A stretch of DNA of 64,000 nucleotides from Jeotgalibaca arthritidis. GTDB lineage: Bacteria; Bacillota; Bacilli; Lactobacillales; Aerococcaceae. This document shows, one piece after another, positions 30,590 to 41,296 of this stretch. The first letter of the stretch is position 1, and each line of letters starts with the position of its first letter. Made by a program: the position numbers and the translations under genes. Below the pieces are notes generated by a model. The model saw only the letters and a program-made list of their open reading frames with translations. It made no database searches and was not told the origin of the DNA. The stretch is from the NCBI RefSeq assembly GCF_011100465.1, contig NZ_CP049740.1:62001-126000 (forward strand), given 5' to 3'.

Positions 30590-31345
30590 TTACTTTGTAT
30601 CCTTCTTTTTGTAGTTTCTTGATCGTTTGGTATTCCGCTTCATACCTCGTTTGCGTGACATCAACTCTCTTTCCACTTCTTCTAACTTTTTTAACGCTAC
30701 GTTCTCCGTTTCTAGATACTCATTTCGTGCTCTTAAAGCTGCATTTTCAGCCCGGATTCTTTCTTCTTCCGTTTGAACAGAGTTTGGTTTGCCGCGACCT
30801 CGTCCATCTACTAGTCCGTCAGGACCATGCTTCTTATATTTTTGAACCCATGAATACACGTTATTGTAGGATACCTGATACTTCTCAGCAGTTTTTTTAT
30901 AAGATAAACTATTAGCTAGGCAGTCTTGGACTATTTTGATTTTTTCTTCTTGTGTTGATTTTTTATCTGTCATCGTATACACCTCGGATTTTGGAGAATA
31001 GCTCCTCATTTCTTCCCCTTTAGTATACTTGTTTATCCAGCTCCTGACAGTATCAACTTTTGGGATATTATATTTAACAGCTAGCTGACCTATAGGTAAT
31101 CTATCTTCTAAATATTCTTTCACGACTAAGTCCTTAAATTCTTTGCTATATTTATTGGACTTAGATTTAACTTGAATCCCACTAATTCCATGCTCTTGGT
31201 ATCTTAAGACTTTATCCCAAAAGGACGTCCAATTAATTAATAAACCATAGGCTTCTTTTAATTCTTTGAAACTGATTCCTTCATTCAGATACATCAAAAT
31301 ATATCTTTCGATTTCTTCAGTTGTATGTTTACTGTTTGAACGCAT
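30590..31345 (-). CDS. IS3-family OrfA, DNA-binding, with extra N-terminal HTH
   Basis: 251 residues, longer than the usual IS150-type OrfA (~170). Three helix-turn-helix segments are visible at about residues 10-55, 65-110 (GQLAVKYNIPKVDTVRSWIN) and 130-175 (YKKTAEKYQVSYNNVYSWVQ). A leucine-zipper-like coiled coil (about 195-230, RAENAALRARNEYLETENVA) and a basic tail follow. The extra first segment resembles the second and may be a duplication. The start at 31345 lies ~60 bp inside the right terminal repeat. Confidence 0.88.
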   Translation of the reverse strand: MRSNSKHTTEEIERYILMYLNEGISFKELKEAYGLLINWTSFWDKVLRYQEHGISGIQVKSKSNKYSKEFKDLVVKEYLEDRLPIGQLAVKYNIPKVDTVRSWINKYTKGEEMRSYSPKSEVYTMTDKKSTQEEKIKIVQDCLANSLSYKKTAEKYQVSYNNVYSWVQKYKKHGPDGLVDGRGRGKPNSVQTEEERIRAENAALRARNEYLETENVALKKLEEVERELMSRKRGMKRNTKRSRNYKKKDTK

Positions 31346-31412
31346 AAAAATCCCCCTAAAGTAATTTTACTTTTTTAAGTGTCTACTTTAGGGGGAGCAT
31401 ATCAATTTCGAT

Positions 31413-31446
31413 TCACCAACACCATATATTATAGAACCAAAAAAAC
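31413..31446. repeat. Right inverted repeat and target duplication of the ISL3 element
   Basis: TCACCAACAC-N10-AGAACC (31413-31438) mirrors the left end, and AAAAAAAC (31439-31446) repeats the left target duplication exactly. Confidence 0.85.
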
Positions 31447-31484
31447 AGCCCCAAGTCGCTCTATAGAATGACTTGGGGCTGTTT
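31440..31484 (-). terminator. Terminator behind epuA (ISL3 target)
   Basis: CAGCCCCAAGTC and GACTTGGGGCTG form a 12-bp perfect stem, with TTTTTTT on the minus strand. The T tract is part of the duplicated ISL3 target, so the insertion left the hairpin and seven Ts intact. Confidence 0.9.
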
Positions 31485-31541
31485 GGCTTTTATGACGCAT
31501 TAAAGGAGCACATAATAAAGAACGTTAACGCTTCTCTATTC

Positions 31542-31721
31542 TTATTTAACATATTCCAATATATGTTCCCAAGTTTGGCGATCGAATACCTGCATGGCTT
31601 CGCCATCACCGAGAACGCTATAACCGATTATTAACCCCAGAGCAAATAAACCAACTGCTAATGCCACAAAAATAATAATCGTGAATAATGATTTAAAAAT
31701 AGGTTTAAAATCAAACTTCAT
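31542..31721 (-). CDS. EpuA-like small membrane protein (annotated as RNA polymerase-associated)
   Basis: 59 residues from the ATG at 31721 with AAAGGA upstream, ending in TAA at 31542. A basic N terminus (MKFDFKPIFK) is followed by one strong membrane segment (about residues 12-34) and a short extracytoplasmic tail DGEAMQVFDRQTWEHILEYV. The size, the GLIIGYSVLGDG stretch and the F-x-x-x-TW-HIL ending match the EpuA family (Pfam DUF/EpuA), which usually follows murA or mbl in Lactobacillales. Its function is not established. It is the last gene of ywzB-murA-mbl-epuA, 18 nt behind mbl. Confidence 0.8.
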   Translation of the reverse strand: MKFDFKPIFKSLFTIIIFVALAVGLFALGLIIGYSVLGDGEAMQVFDRQTWEHILEYVK

Positions 31722-31739
31722 ATTTAACGTCCTTTACTG

Positions 31740-32774
31740 TTAGTTTCTTTGTGTTAACCTTCTAAACCAGCTCGGTCCAAATTGGCGGCTACGTTTTTGC
31801 TTGCCAATGTTCTCAAGTAAAATACCTGTTCCTAATGCAACAGAGTCCAATGAATCTGGTGATGTAAAGACTGGTACGCCTAATTCATCACTGAATAATT
31901 GTTCAATGCCTTTAATCAAGGCTCCACCACCGGTTAAGACAATACCAGTATTAATGATGTCTGCTCCTAATTCTGGTGGTGTAATTTCAAGAACTTCCTT
32001 AGCCTGCTCTACAATCAACATTAACGTATCATGCATAGCATTGTAAACTTCTTCTGAAGTAATTACAATGGTTCTCGGAAGTCCAGTAACCATGTCTCTA
32101 CCACGAATTTCCATACTGTCTAGTTTCTCTGGCAACAATGCTGTTCCAACATTTTTCTTAATTTGTTCAGCTGTACGCTCACCAATTAATAAGTTGTGCT
32201 CACGTTTGACATAGTTCATAATATCTGAATCTAATTTATCCCCAGCTGTTTTTATTGAACTACTTGTTACAATACCACCAAGTGATAGAACTGCAACATC
32301 ACTCGTACCACCACCCATATCGATAACCATGTTACCGTTTGGTTGGAAAATATCTAGACCAGCACCAACAGCTGCAACTTTAGGTTCTTCTTCAAGGTAA
32401 ACATTTCTACCGCCGCTCTTCTCAGCCGCTTCAATAATTGCTTTTTGCTCAATTGTCGTAATGTTAGTTGGACAGCAAATTAAAATATTTGGTTTTGTTA
32501 AAAGACCCTTTACATTCAAGCGATCAATAAAGTGCGTCAGCATTGCTTCTGTAATATCAAAGTCAGCAATCACGCCCCCTTTTAATGGACGAATGACACG
32601 AATATTAGATGGCGTACGTCCTACCATTCGATAAGCTTCTGCCCCTACTGCTAATACACGATTTGTTGTTGTATCAACAGCAACAACTGAAGGTTCATTT
32701 AAAACAATCCCTTTTCCTTTAACATGGACTAATACGTTTGCTGTTCCTAAGTCAATTCCTATATCTTTAGCCAC
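31740..32774 (-). CDS. mbl: Rod shape-determining protein Mbl (MreB family)
   Basis: 344 residues, an actin-like ATPase organising sidewall peptidoglycan synthesis. Nucleotide-binding motifs: IGIDLGTANVLVHVKGKGIV at the N terminus, MVIDMGGGTSDVAVLSLGG (phosphate 2) and IVLTGGGALIKGIE. ANVLVHVKGKGIV and the place behind murA favour Mbl over MreB. It has no mreCD neighbours. Gap to murA is ~40 nt. Its presence suggests rod-like or ovoid growth. Confidence 0.93.
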   Translation of the reverse strand: MAKDIGIDLGTANVLVHVKGKGIVLNEPSVVAVDTTTNRVLAVGAEAYRMVGRTPSNIRVIRPLKGGVIADFDITEAMLTHFIDRLNVKGLLTKPNILICCPTNITTIEQKAIIEAAEKSGGRNVYLEEEPKVAAVGAGLDIFQPNGNMVIDMGGGTSDVAVLSLGGIVTSSSIKTAGDKLDSDIMNYVKREHNLLIGERTAEQIKKNVGTALLPEKLDSMEIRGRDMVTGLPRTIVITSEEVYNAMHDTLMLIVEQAKEVLEITPPELGADIINTGIVLTGGGALIKGIEQLFSDELGVPVFTSPDSLDSVALGTGILLENIGKQKRSRQFGPSWFRRLTQRN

Positions 32775-32815
32775 ATTGTTCCCCTCTCACTCTGTAAAAA
32801 TATCGTCAATCTCAT

Positions 32816-34129
32816 TTAATTTGCTACAAATAAGGCATCTAAGTCTGCACTTGAAAGAACATGATCTTCTTCGTTCACACGTTCAATCTCAGCACCTAGC
32901 CCTCTTAATTTAGCATCAAATCCGTAATAACCACGGTCTAAATGTTTTAAGTTTGTTACGCGCGTATAGCCCTCAGAGACTAAACCAGCAATAATCAAAG
33001 CTGCTGCTGCACGTAAGTCAGTTGCTGCTACTTCTGCGCCTTGGAATGCAGAGTTACCGTATAATAGCACTGTTTGTCCTTCGATTTTAAAGTTAGCATT
33101 CATGCGTCTTAATTCTTCTAAGTGCATGAAGCGGTTCTCAAAAACGGTCTCTGTCATCGTACTTGTTCCTTGAGAAACAAGTTGAGCAATTGTCATTTGC
33201 GCTTGCATATCCGTTGGAAAACCTGGATGTGGCATCGTCTTCACGTCAGTTGATTTCAACTGTTTTGGTCCAATAACTTGAATACCATTTTCTTTCTCTT
33301 GAATAGTAACACCCATCTCTTTCAATTTAGAAATCAATGGTTTGTTATGTTCAGCAATTGCGTCTTCTACGAAAACATCTCCATTACTGACTGCAGCAGC
33401 TACCATAAATGTACCTGCTTCAATACGGTCAGGAATAATGCTGTGTTCTACAGCATGCAATTCTTCAACACCTTCAATACGAATTGTTTCTGTTCCTGCT
33501 CCGTAAACGCGTGCACCCATGCGGTTCAAGAAATTAGCTAAATCTACAATTTCAGGTTCGCGTGCCGCATTTTCTAATGTTGTTGTTCCTTCAGCAAAGA
33601 CAGCGCCCATCATCAAGTTTTGAGTTGCCCCAACGCTTGGGAAGTCCATATAAATACGCGCGCCCTTTAATTTGTCAGCATACGCTTCAACAAAGCCATT
33701 TTCAATTTTAATGGTTGCTCCCATTGCTTCGAAACCTTTTAAGTGCAAATCAATTGGACGGGTTCCAATTGCACAACCGCCTGGAAGTGCTACTTTAGCT
33801 TTCCCTAAACGACCCAACAACGGTCCCATTACAACAATAGATGCTCTCATTTTGCTAACATATTCGAATGGCGCTTCCCAACTAACGTCGCCAGTTGCAT
33901 CCAATTCAATTGTACGTTCCTCTTCATTGAAATCAACATCAATATTTATATTTCTCAATACATTATTAATTGTATAAACATCAGATAAAATAGGAACGTT
34001 TTTAAGAGTTGTTTTTCCCTTAGAGGCTAAAATTGTTGCAGCCACAATAGGTAACACAGCATTTTTAGCGCCATCTACTTTTACAGTTCCTACAAGACGA
34101 TTACCGCCTCGAACAATCATTTTTTCCAT
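32816..34129 (-). CDS. murA: UDP-N-acetylglucosamine 1-carboxyvinyltransferase
   Basis: 437 residues. It transfers enolpyruvate from PEP to UDP-GlcNAc, the first committed step of peptidoglycan synthesis and the fosfomycin target. The catalytic cysteine is present in [19 protein letters not shown] (about residue 117). [12 protein letters not shown] near the N terminus and [14 protein letters not shown] in the C-terminal half are typical. It lies in the ywzB-murA-mbl-epuA group next to the ATP synthase operon, a common Firmicute arrangement. Confidence 0.97.
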   Translation of the reverse strand: MEKMIVRGGNRLVGTVKVDGAKNAVLPIVAATILASKGKTTLKNVPILSDVYTINNVLRNINIDVDFNEEERTIELDATGDVSWEAPFEYVSKMRASIVVMGPLLGRLGKAKVALPGGCAIGTRPIDLHLKGFEAMGATIKIENGFVEAYADKLKGARIYMDFPSVGATQNLMMGAVFAEGTTTLENAAREPEIVDLANFLNRMGARVYGAGTETIRIEGVEELHAVEHSIIPDRIEAGTFMVAAAVSNGDVFVEDAIAEHNKPLISKLKEMGVTIQEKENGIQVIGPKQLKSTDVKTMPHPGFPTDMQAQMTIAQLVSQGTSTMTETVFENRFMHLEELRRMNANFKIEGQTVLLYGNSAFQGAEVAATDLRAAAALIIAGLVSEGYTRVTNLKHLDRGYYGFDAKLRGLGAEIERVNEEDHVLSSADLDALFVAN

Positions 34130-34214
34130 TTTTAAAAATCCCTCCGAGAATAAGTGCGTGATAATGTGAGGCCGTTTTTAATCGCCTTTTCAATTTATAT
34201 CGTAATTAAACATT

Positions 34215-34451
34215 TTAGTTTGTTATTAATAAGGATAGGCTTCTAGATATTTGAAGAAAGTCTAGAAAGAATGAGCTGCATGTATAACCTAACGCAATTG
34301 ACAGCAAGACATATAATACTCTCGCTTCAGGGACGTGGTTTTTTCGAATCCAACTTTCTATTCTTACTGCTTTCATAGCATAAAAAGACAAAAAAATAAA
34401 TAACATATGAGAAAATAGCTCCAATAGACCAAACACAAATAAACTGTTCAT
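34215..34451 (-). CDS. ywzB: DUF1146 family membrane protein (YwzB)
   Basis: 78 residues with two membrane segments (about residues 5-26 and 46-66) around the conserved basic stretch RIESWIRK. It matches the DUF1146/YwzB family in length and in position between the ATP synthase operon and murA. Function unknown. ATG at 34451 with GGAGG nine bases upstream. It leads the murA-mbl-epuA transcript. Confidence 0.85.
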   Translation of the reverse strand: MNSLFVFGLLELFSHMLFIFLSFYAMKAVRIESWIRKNHVPEARVLYVLLSIALGYTCSSFFLDFLQISRSLSLLITN

Positions 34452-34477
34452 CTACCCACACCTCCTCATAGTCTCAA

Positions 34478-34483
34478 ACTATA
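34478..34483 (-). promoter_or_regulatory. Possible -10 of the ywzB-murA transcript
   Basis: TATAGT lies ~27 bp before the ywzB start; 17 bp upstream there is only a T-rich hexamer. The assignment is weak. Confidence 0.35.
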
Positions 34484-34552
34484 CTAACACAAATCGATGA
34501 AAAAAAAAACAAGTATAAAGTTTCTTAATAACTTTAATAAAAATGACATCAT
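34484..34552 (-). CDS. Possible 22-residue hydrophobic peptide
   Basis: A short ORF (ATGATG start, TAG stop) with a good ribosome site, GGAAAGGTG, six bases upstream. The peptide MMSFLLKLLRNFILVFFFID plus two residues would form one membrane helix. It lies between the atpC terminator and ywzB and runs through a T10 tract. No homologue is recognised and it may be chance. The rest of 34553-34713 shows nothing further. Confidence 0.25.
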   Translation of the reverse strand: MMSFLLKLLRNFILVFFFIDLC

Positions 34553-34713
34553 TTTTACACCTTTCCTTTTATATGAGACTCTTATATAAAATAGTAAAAA
34601 GACTTTATTACAGTTTCACGATAGAAAGTGACTTCTTTTTTCATAAATTAATGTCTTGTTTCAATTCTATAACAGCGATGCGAATAAATAAAATAATACG
34701 ATTATTGAATTTG

Positions 34714-34748
34714 AAAAAGCCAACCTGTTAGAAAACAGATTGGCTTTT
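34714..34748 (-). terminator. Terminator behind atpC
   Basis: GCCAATCTGTT and AACAGGTTGGC pair (one G-U) around TTCT on the minus strand, followed by TTTTT. It ends atpBEFHAGDC. Confidence 0.9.
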
Positions 34749-34750
34749 GC

Positions 34751-35173
34751 TTATATTCTTTTTTCAGAGACGCCTATACGGTTAATTGCTCTAGAAAGAG
34801 CAACTCTTGCTCTTTGAAACTCCATTTGGTTTTTCTCGTCTCTAGCTTTCATCATTTTTTGCTCGGCTTTTTTCTTAGCTATTTCAGCACGATCAATATC
34901 AATATCTCTCGCACGTTCCGCTGTATTGGCAATAATATTGACTTCGTTATCACGGACTTCCATGATTCCTCCGTTAATTGCAATATAGTTTTGTTGAAAG
35001 TCATCCGTCACACGGGTTACTCTTAACTCCCCAATCTTTAGCGGCAAAATAATCGGCGTGTGATTCGGCAAAATGGTAATGCCACCATCTGTTGATTCAG
35101 CATGTACCTCTTTGGCATGATGCTGAAAGATAATACCTTCTGGTGTAATTACATTCACATTCAAAATAGCCAT
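34751..35173 (-). CDS. atpC: ATP synthase epsilon subunit
   Basis: 140 residues. N-terminal beta sandwich (VNVITPEGIIFQHHAKEV, then ILPNHTPIILPLKIGELRV) and a C-terminal helical hairpin (about 90-135). It is part of the F1 central stalk and can inhibit ATP hydrolysis. Last gene of the ATP synthase operon, 3 nt behind atpD. Confidence 0.95.
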   Translation of the reverse strand: MAILNVNVITPEGIIFQHHAKEVHAESTDGGITILPNHTPIILPLKIGELRVTRVTDDFQQNYIAINGGIMEVRDNEVNIIANTAERARDIDIDRAEIAKKKAEQKMMKARDEKNQMEFQRARVALSRAINRIGVSEKRI

Positions 35174-35176
35174 TCT

Positions 35177-36598
<1,422 letters not shown>

Positions 36599-36621
36599 TT
36601 ATTCATGCATCCCCTTTATCA

Positions 36622-37536
36622 TTAATCGAGTGCTTGTGCACCGCCAACAATTTCATTAATTTCTTGAGTAATGGCAGCTTGTCGCAATTGGTTATACTCC
36701 ATTGTCAATTGATCAATCAAGTCTTTTGCGTTATCTGTTGCACTCTTCATGGCCGTCATACGTGATGCATGCTCAGCAGCTTTTGCATCAATAATGGCAC
36801 CATAAATTAAACTTTCCGCATACTGCGGTAATAATACTTCTAAAATGTCACCTTCAGTTGGTTCAAACAGATAATCAATTTCATGCTCTTCTACTTCTTC
36901 ATGATCTAAATCACCTAAAGGAAGCATCATTTCCACATGAAATTGTGATGTCAATGCATTGACATGATGATTATAACAAACATACAGTTCATCAAATACA
37001 GCATCATGGAAATGCTTCACTGCTTGCGAAACCACTTGCGTGACTTCATTAAAGGAAGGTTGATCACTTAAATCGCTAACGACATATTCAACATGAATCC
37101 CGCTTTTTTTCAAATCATTAGCAAGTGTTTCACCAATTGAGATAATGACGTATTCATCAGATGTTTGATGGTCTTGTAAAATCATATCACGTGTTGCTTT
37201 CAGTATAGAACTGTTATAACTACCAGCCAGCCCTTTATCTGATGAAATAATTAAATAGCCGGTCCGTTTAACGGGTCGTCTAATTAACAAGTCATTAAAA
37301 TCAATGTCTTGCTGTTCTTGTGCGGCAACATGACCATGTTCTTCAAGAAACATCAGCTGAGAGCCTGCAATATGTGTCACAATTTCTCTAATTTTTTTCG
37401 CATACATTTGATAGTTTCGAACCTGTTGTTCAACACGAGTTAGCTTAGAGGCAGAAACCATCTGCATCGCACTAGTTATTTGACTGGTTTTTTTAGTTGA
37501 TGCAATTCTTTTTTTTATATCAATTAAAGAAGCCAT
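36622..37536 (-). CDS. atpG: ATP synthase gamma subunit
   Basis: 304 residues. N- and C-terminal helices (SLIDIKKRIASTKKTSQITS and the terminal EYNQLRQAAITQEINEIVGG) form the rotating coiled coil, with the Rossmann-like middle including SDKGLAGSYNSSI. It drives conformational change in the beta subunits. Gap to atpA 47 nt. Confidence 0.97.
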   Translation of the reverse strand: MASLIDIKKRIASTKKTSQITSAMQMVSASKLTRVEQQVRNYQMYAKKIREIVTHIAGSQLMFLEEHGHVAAQEQQDIDFNDLLIRRPVKRTGYLIISSDKGLAGSYNSSILKATRDMILQDHQTSDEYVIISIGETLANDLKKSGIHVEYVVSDLSDQPSFNEVTQVVSQAVKHFHDAVFDELYVCYNHHVNALTSQFHVEMMLPLGDLDHEEVEEHEIDYLFEPTEGDILEVLLPQYAESLIYGAIIDAKAAEHASRMTAMKSATDNAKDLIDQLTMEYNQLRQAAITQEINEIVGGAQALD

Positions 37537-37583
37537 TTTCTCACCTCACTTTAGAAAACAACTGGCTACTTTGATGTCCATTC

Positions 37584-39101
37584 TTAATTATGAGGAACAA
37601 AGGTCTCTACAAAATCTTTTATAACTGCTGATAATTCTTCTTCATCTGGCAATGATTTTGTTTCAACAATATGTTTCATCAAACTTGAATGGCTAATGTT
37701 CATGTAATTAAACAATTCTTTTTCAAATCGTTTTAAATCTCGAACTGGTACGGTATCCAGGAATCCATGTGTCAAGGCATATAAAATAACAATTTGATTT
37801 TCAACAGCAATCGGTTTATGCAAGTCTTGTTTTAAAACTTCCACAGTTCGATGACCACGGTTTAGTCGTTGTTGTGTTGAAACGTCTAAATCAGAACCGA
37901 ATTGTGTAAAGGCTTCAAGTTCACGATAAGAAGCTAGATCTAAACGCAATGTACCGGTTACTTTCTTCATCGCTTTTACTTGCGCTGCCCCACCAACACG
38001 AGAAACAGATAGACCTGCTGAAATAGCTGGTCGAATACCAGAGAAGAATAAATCGCTCTCCAAGAAAATTTGTCCGTCTGTAATTGAGATAACGTTCGTT
38101 GGAATATAAGCTGAGATGTCTCCTGCTTGTGTTTCAACAATTGGTAATGATGTAATTGAGCCACCGCCCATTTCATCACTTAACTTAGCAGATCGTTCTA
38201 ATAAACGTGAGTGCAAGTAGAAAACATCCCCTGGATAAGCTTCACGGCCAGGTGGGCGTTTCAATAGTAATGACATTTCACGATAAGCAGCTGCTTGTTT
38301 TGATAAATCATCATAAACAATTAATACGTGTTTCCCTTGATTCATAAACTCCTCTGCCATTGCTGTTGCAGCGTATGGCGCAATGTATAACATTGGAGCT
38401 GGTTGTGATGCACTTGCTGATACGACAATGGTATAATCCATCGCACGTTGTTGTCTTAACATTTCTGTTAGATTACGTACGGATGATTCTTTTTGTCCAA
38501 TTGCCACATAAATACAAATAACATCTTTTCCTCTTTGATTAAGAATAGCATCAACAGCGATGGTTGTTTTCCCTGTACGACGGTCTCCAATGATCAACTC
38601 ACGCTGACCACGGCCGATTGGCACTAAAGCATCGATCGCTTTTAATCCTGTTTGTAATGGTTCTGCTACAGATTGGCGGTCCATAACGCTTGGTGCTTCA
38701 CTCTCAACAGGGCGTTTCTTAGTCGTTAAGATAGCACCTTGTCCATCAATTGGTTGTCCCAAAGCATTCACGACACGACCAATTAGAGCGTCTCCAACTG
38801 GAACATCCATAATACGTCCAGTACGCTTAACAACGTCACCTTCATGAATGGTCTCAAATTCACCAAAAATAACAATTCCGACGTCATCCTTTTCCAAACT
38901 TTGTGCCATACCAATGGCACCATTTGAAAATTCTAGGAGCTCGCCACTCATAACGTCTTGTAAACCAGTCGCTCTAGCGATCCCATCACCGACATAGGTC
39001 AGTTTTCCAATTTCTTCCATTTCTGGAACAGATTGAAAAGAGCTGATTCGTTCTTTTATCAAAGAATGTAAATTATCTTTATCTATCGCCACATTCTTCA
39101 C
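37584..39101 (-). CDS. atpA: ATP synthase alpha subunit
   Basis: 505 residues, non-catalytic nucleotide-binding F1 subunit. P-loop [13 protein letters not shown] (about residue 169) and signature [14 protein letters not shown] are present. It forms the hexameric ring with AtpD. 10 nt behind atpH. Confidence 0.98.
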   Translation of the reverse strand: MKNVAIDKDNLHSLIKERISSFQSVPEMEEIGKLTYVGDGIARATGLQDVMSGELLEFSNGAIGMAQSLEKDDVGIVIFGEFETIHEGDVVKRTGRIMDVPVGDALIGRVVNALGQPIDGQGAILTTKKRPVESEAPSVMDRQSVAEPLQTGLKAIDALVPIGRGQRELIIGDRRTGKTTIAVDAILNQRGKDVICIYVAIGQKESSVRNLTEMLRQQRAMDYTIVVSASASQPAPMLYIAPYAATAMAEEFMNQGKHVLIVYDDLSKQAAAYREMSLLLKRPPGREAYPGDVFYLHSRLLERSAKLSDEMGGGSITSLPIVETQAGDISAYIPTNVISITDGQIFLESDLFFSGIRPAISAGLSVSRVGGAAQVKAMKKVTGTLRLDLASYRELEAFTQFGSDLDVSTQQRLNRGHRTVEVLKQDLHKPIAVENQIVILYALTHGFLDTVPVRDLKRFEKELFNYMNISHSSLMKHIVETKSLPDEEELSAVIKDFVETFVPHN

Positions 39102-39111
39102 CTCTTCAATC

Positions 39112-39633
39112 TCATTGGTCTTCTAATAGATATTTTTTCATTCCGTTTAGTTTTGTACGAAGTGTGTTATCAAATGCATAATTATCAGATTCTAATTTAA
39201 CTCCGCCCAACACTGATTCATCAACAACCTCTTTGACATACAGGTGATGATTTTCAACTTTTTTACGAAAGGCCTTAATGATACGATCACGTTGCTCATG
39301 AGTGAGCGCCACTGCTGATGTAATGGTAATATTTACCGGCTTCCGATCTTCACGATGCAGCTCATCAAACAAATTAATCGCATTAACGTAAGCTGCTGTA
39401 TCAATATCAGATAAAAATGCTAATGATGGCTCTGATAAGAATTGAACCGCAATTCGTAATTTTTGTTCAATAACAGCTTGGTCTTTCTCTTCCTCCATAA
39501 CCTCAAGTAGGTTATCGCGAAGTTGGTTTAGTTCATAAGCCATTTTGTTGGCAACTTCTGAACTCTCAATGTTGTTATAAAAGGTTGTAACGAATAGTTT
39601 CAGAGAGGAGTCTTTAATGATTTCTCTTTCCAT
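39112..39633 (-). CDS. atpH: ATP synthase delta subunit
   Basis: 173 residues of the OSCP/delta family. It has an N-terminal helical bundle and a C-terminal domain ending [20 protein letters not shown], the usual signature. It links the peripheral b stalk to the top of F1. It overlaps neither neighbour; the gap to atpF is 1 nt, which suggests tight translational coupling. Confidence 0.93.
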   Translation of the reverse strand: MEREIIKDSSLKLFVTTFYNNIESSEVANKMAYELNQLRDNLLEVMEEEKDQAVIEQKLRIAVQFLSEPSLAFLSDIDTAAYVNAINLFDELHREDRKPVNITITSAVALTHEQRDRIIKAFRKKVENHHLYVKEVVDESVLGGVKLESDNYAFDNTLRTKLNGMKKYLLEDQ

Positions 39634-39634
39634 A

Positions 39635-40138
39635 TTAATCTTCCAATCCTTTTATAAATTCTTCAATCAAGCGATTTTGATCGTCTACATTCAGTTCTTT
39701 ACCGATAATACCTTCAGCAATACTAATTGACATTTCACTAATTTCTGAACGAAGTGATGTAAATGCTTGTTTACGCTCTAAATCAATTTCTTTTTCTGCT
39801 TGAGTACGAATTCTACGAGCATCTTCCTTAGCTTCTTCAACAATTGCTCTTTGCATTTCTGTTCCTTCAGCTTGTGCTCGTGATAGTGTATCATTTGCTT
39901 TTGTACGTGCTTCACGAAGTTGTAATTCAACCTCTGCTAGTTGCTGTTCAGCACTTAGGCGAGCTGTTTCTGCTTTATCAAGATCAGCATTAATCGCTTC
40001 TTCACGTTGAGCCAACATATTCATTAGTGGCTTCCACGCAACACTTTTAATGACAACAAATAATAGTAGAAACGAAATCAATGTTACCAGTGAATCACCC
40101 AATGTTGTCGAAGCTCCTAAAATTAAGCCTAGTGTCAC
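39635..40138 (-). CDS. atpF: ATP synthase b subunit
   Basis: 167 residues. One membrane helix (about 5-30) followed by a long charged coiled coil (about 40-130, rich in Glu/Ala/Arg heptads). It forms the dimeric peripheral stalk between the a subunit and delta. N-terminal start MTLGLILGASTTLGDS with RBS GGAGGAG upstream. Confidence 0.95.
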   Translation of the reverse strand: MTLGLILGASTTLGDSLVTLISFLLLFVVIKSVAWKPLMNMLAQREEAINADLDKAETARLSAEQQLAEVELQLREARTKANDTLSRAQAEGTEMQRAIVEEAKEDARRIRTQAEKEIDLERKQAFTSLRSEISEMSISIAEGIIGKELNVDDQNRLIEEFIKGLED

Positions 40139-40174
40139 ATTCTCTCCTCCTCTATCAATTTATCTGTTAATTGG

Positions 40175-40405
<231 letters not shown>

Positions 40406-40425
40406 TTAAAAAACTTATATTATTA

Positions 40426-41139
40426 TTACTCTGCTTCAATTTTATGCGATAAATACACCATTGTTAGGGTTGTAAATACAAAGGCCTGAATAGACCCGAT
40501 AAAAATTGAGAATCCTTGCCAAACCATTTGGAGTGGTATCCCCACTACCCATGTCAGTGGTCCTGCTGCATTTGCTAACGAAGCAATCAGCGCTAGTAAA
40601 ATTTCACCAGCATAAACGTTCCCATACAGACGTAAAGCTAACGTCAATGCATTTGTGAATTCTTCTAGTAGCTTAATCGGCATTAGAACCGGAACCGGTC
40701 GAATGTAACTATTCATAAAATAGTCCTTGAAGCCCTGCTCTTTTGCTCCAAAATAATGCGTTAAAAGAAGTACCATTAAAGCAAGCGCCAGTGTTACCAC
40801 GGGACTCGCTGTTGGACTCTTCCAGTAAGAGTAGCCTCCAATATTTAAAATTAAGAATAACCCCAAGACATTCGCAACCCATATGAAAAGGAATAGTGTA
40901 AAACCTAACAAGAAAAATTGTTCACCTGTCTTCCAGTCCATTGAGCTTGCAATCATGTTCTTTACGAAATCAGCTATATACTCGATAACGAGTTGCCCTT
41001 TTTTCGGACGTAGCGTTAGATTCCTTGTACAAACGTAGCAAAATAGAAAGACAATGAAGCAGGTAGCTGCCACACTAATCAGAATATTTACGCTAAAGCC
41101 AATCCCCATGAATTCAATCACTTTCGATTCATGTTCCAA
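40426..41139 (-). CDS. atpB: ATP synthase a subunit
   Basis: 237 residues from a TTG at 41139. The TTG has AGAGGTG 7-8 nt upstream and its N terminus aligns with Bacillus AtpB (IEFMGIGF region). A GTG three codons earlier overlaps that ribosome site. Five to six membrane helices. The essential arginine is in TLALRLYGNVYAGEI (about residue 170). It forms the proton half-channels against the c ring. First gene of atpBEFHAGDC; no atpI precedes it. Confidence 0.95.
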   Translation of the reverse strand: MEHESKVIEFMGIGFSVNILISVAATCFIVFLFCYVCTRNLTLRPKKGQLVIEYIADFVKNMIASSMDWKTGEQFFLLGFTLFLFIWVANVLGLFLILNIGGYSYWKSPTASPVVTLALALMVLLLTHYFGAKEQGFKDYFMNSYIRPVPVLMPIKLLEEFTNALTLALRLYGNVYAGEILLALIASLANAAGPLTWVVGIPLQMVWQGFSIFIGSIQAFVFTTLTMVYLSHKIEAE

Positions 41140-41236
41140 TCGTTTCACCTCTTTTCATTTCTATACAGCTAGAATAAGCCCTCCAGTTTAATCACTTCCA
41201 TTGTCCATGAAAACGGCAGGGTTCATTTGCAAAACC

Positions 41237-41265
41237 ATAATACCACGCTTAACCAAAATAATCAA
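41237..41265 (-). promoter_or_regulatory. Promoter of the ATP synthase operon
   Basis: -35 TTGATT (41260-41265), 17-bp spacer and extended -10 TGG-TATTAT (-10 at 41237-41242). The leader of ~90 nt contains a second GGAGGG site (about 41178-41183) that is not followed by a usable ORF. Confidence 0.7.
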
Positions 41266-41296
41266 AAATATTTATTATTTTTTTACGTATACCAAT

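Larger units (their letters stand above)
29720..31404 (-). mobile_element. IS3-family (IS150-like) insertion sequence
   Basis: 25-bp imperfect terminal repeats start with TGAACTGC on the left and TGATATGC on the right (19 of 25 identical) and both end in AGTAGACA. The flanking 3-bp direct repeat is ATT (29717-29719 and 31405-31407). Inside lie two overlapping-frame ORFs in the orfA/orfB arrangement. The total of 1685 bp is longer than typical IS150 because orfA has an extra N-terminal domain. It inserted into the right end of the ISL3 element and is therefore the younger event. Confidence 0.88.
28217..31438 (-). mobile_element. ISL3-family insertion sequence, interrupted by an IS3-family element
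   Basis: The element is bounded by related inverted repeats (GGTTCT...GTGTTGGTGA) and an 8-bp target duplication AAAAAAAC, the duplication length usual for ISL3. Removing the inner IS (29720-31404) and its 3-bp duplication leaves ~1.53 kb, a normal ISL3 size, with one 452-codon transposase. The insertion sits in the T tract of the terminator behind epuA. The right end is split from the transposase by the inner element, so the outer element can move only as a larger unit. Confidence 0.85.

Noticed and set aside
29701-31426. IS3 element with outer ends at GGTGTTAGTGAATC / GATTCACCAACACC
   Set aside because: These outer inverted segments belong to the ISL3 right end; only the inner TGAACTGC/TGATATGC ends give a matching ATT target duplication.
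28063-31446. Integrative element targeted to tRNA-Arg
   Set aside because: No integrase, no duplicated tRNA end; the DNA next to it is explained fully by two insertion sequences.
34543-34731. 62-codon plus-strand frame between ywzB and atpC
   Set aside because: No ribosome site, AT-rich low-complexity product, and it overlaps the atpC terminator.
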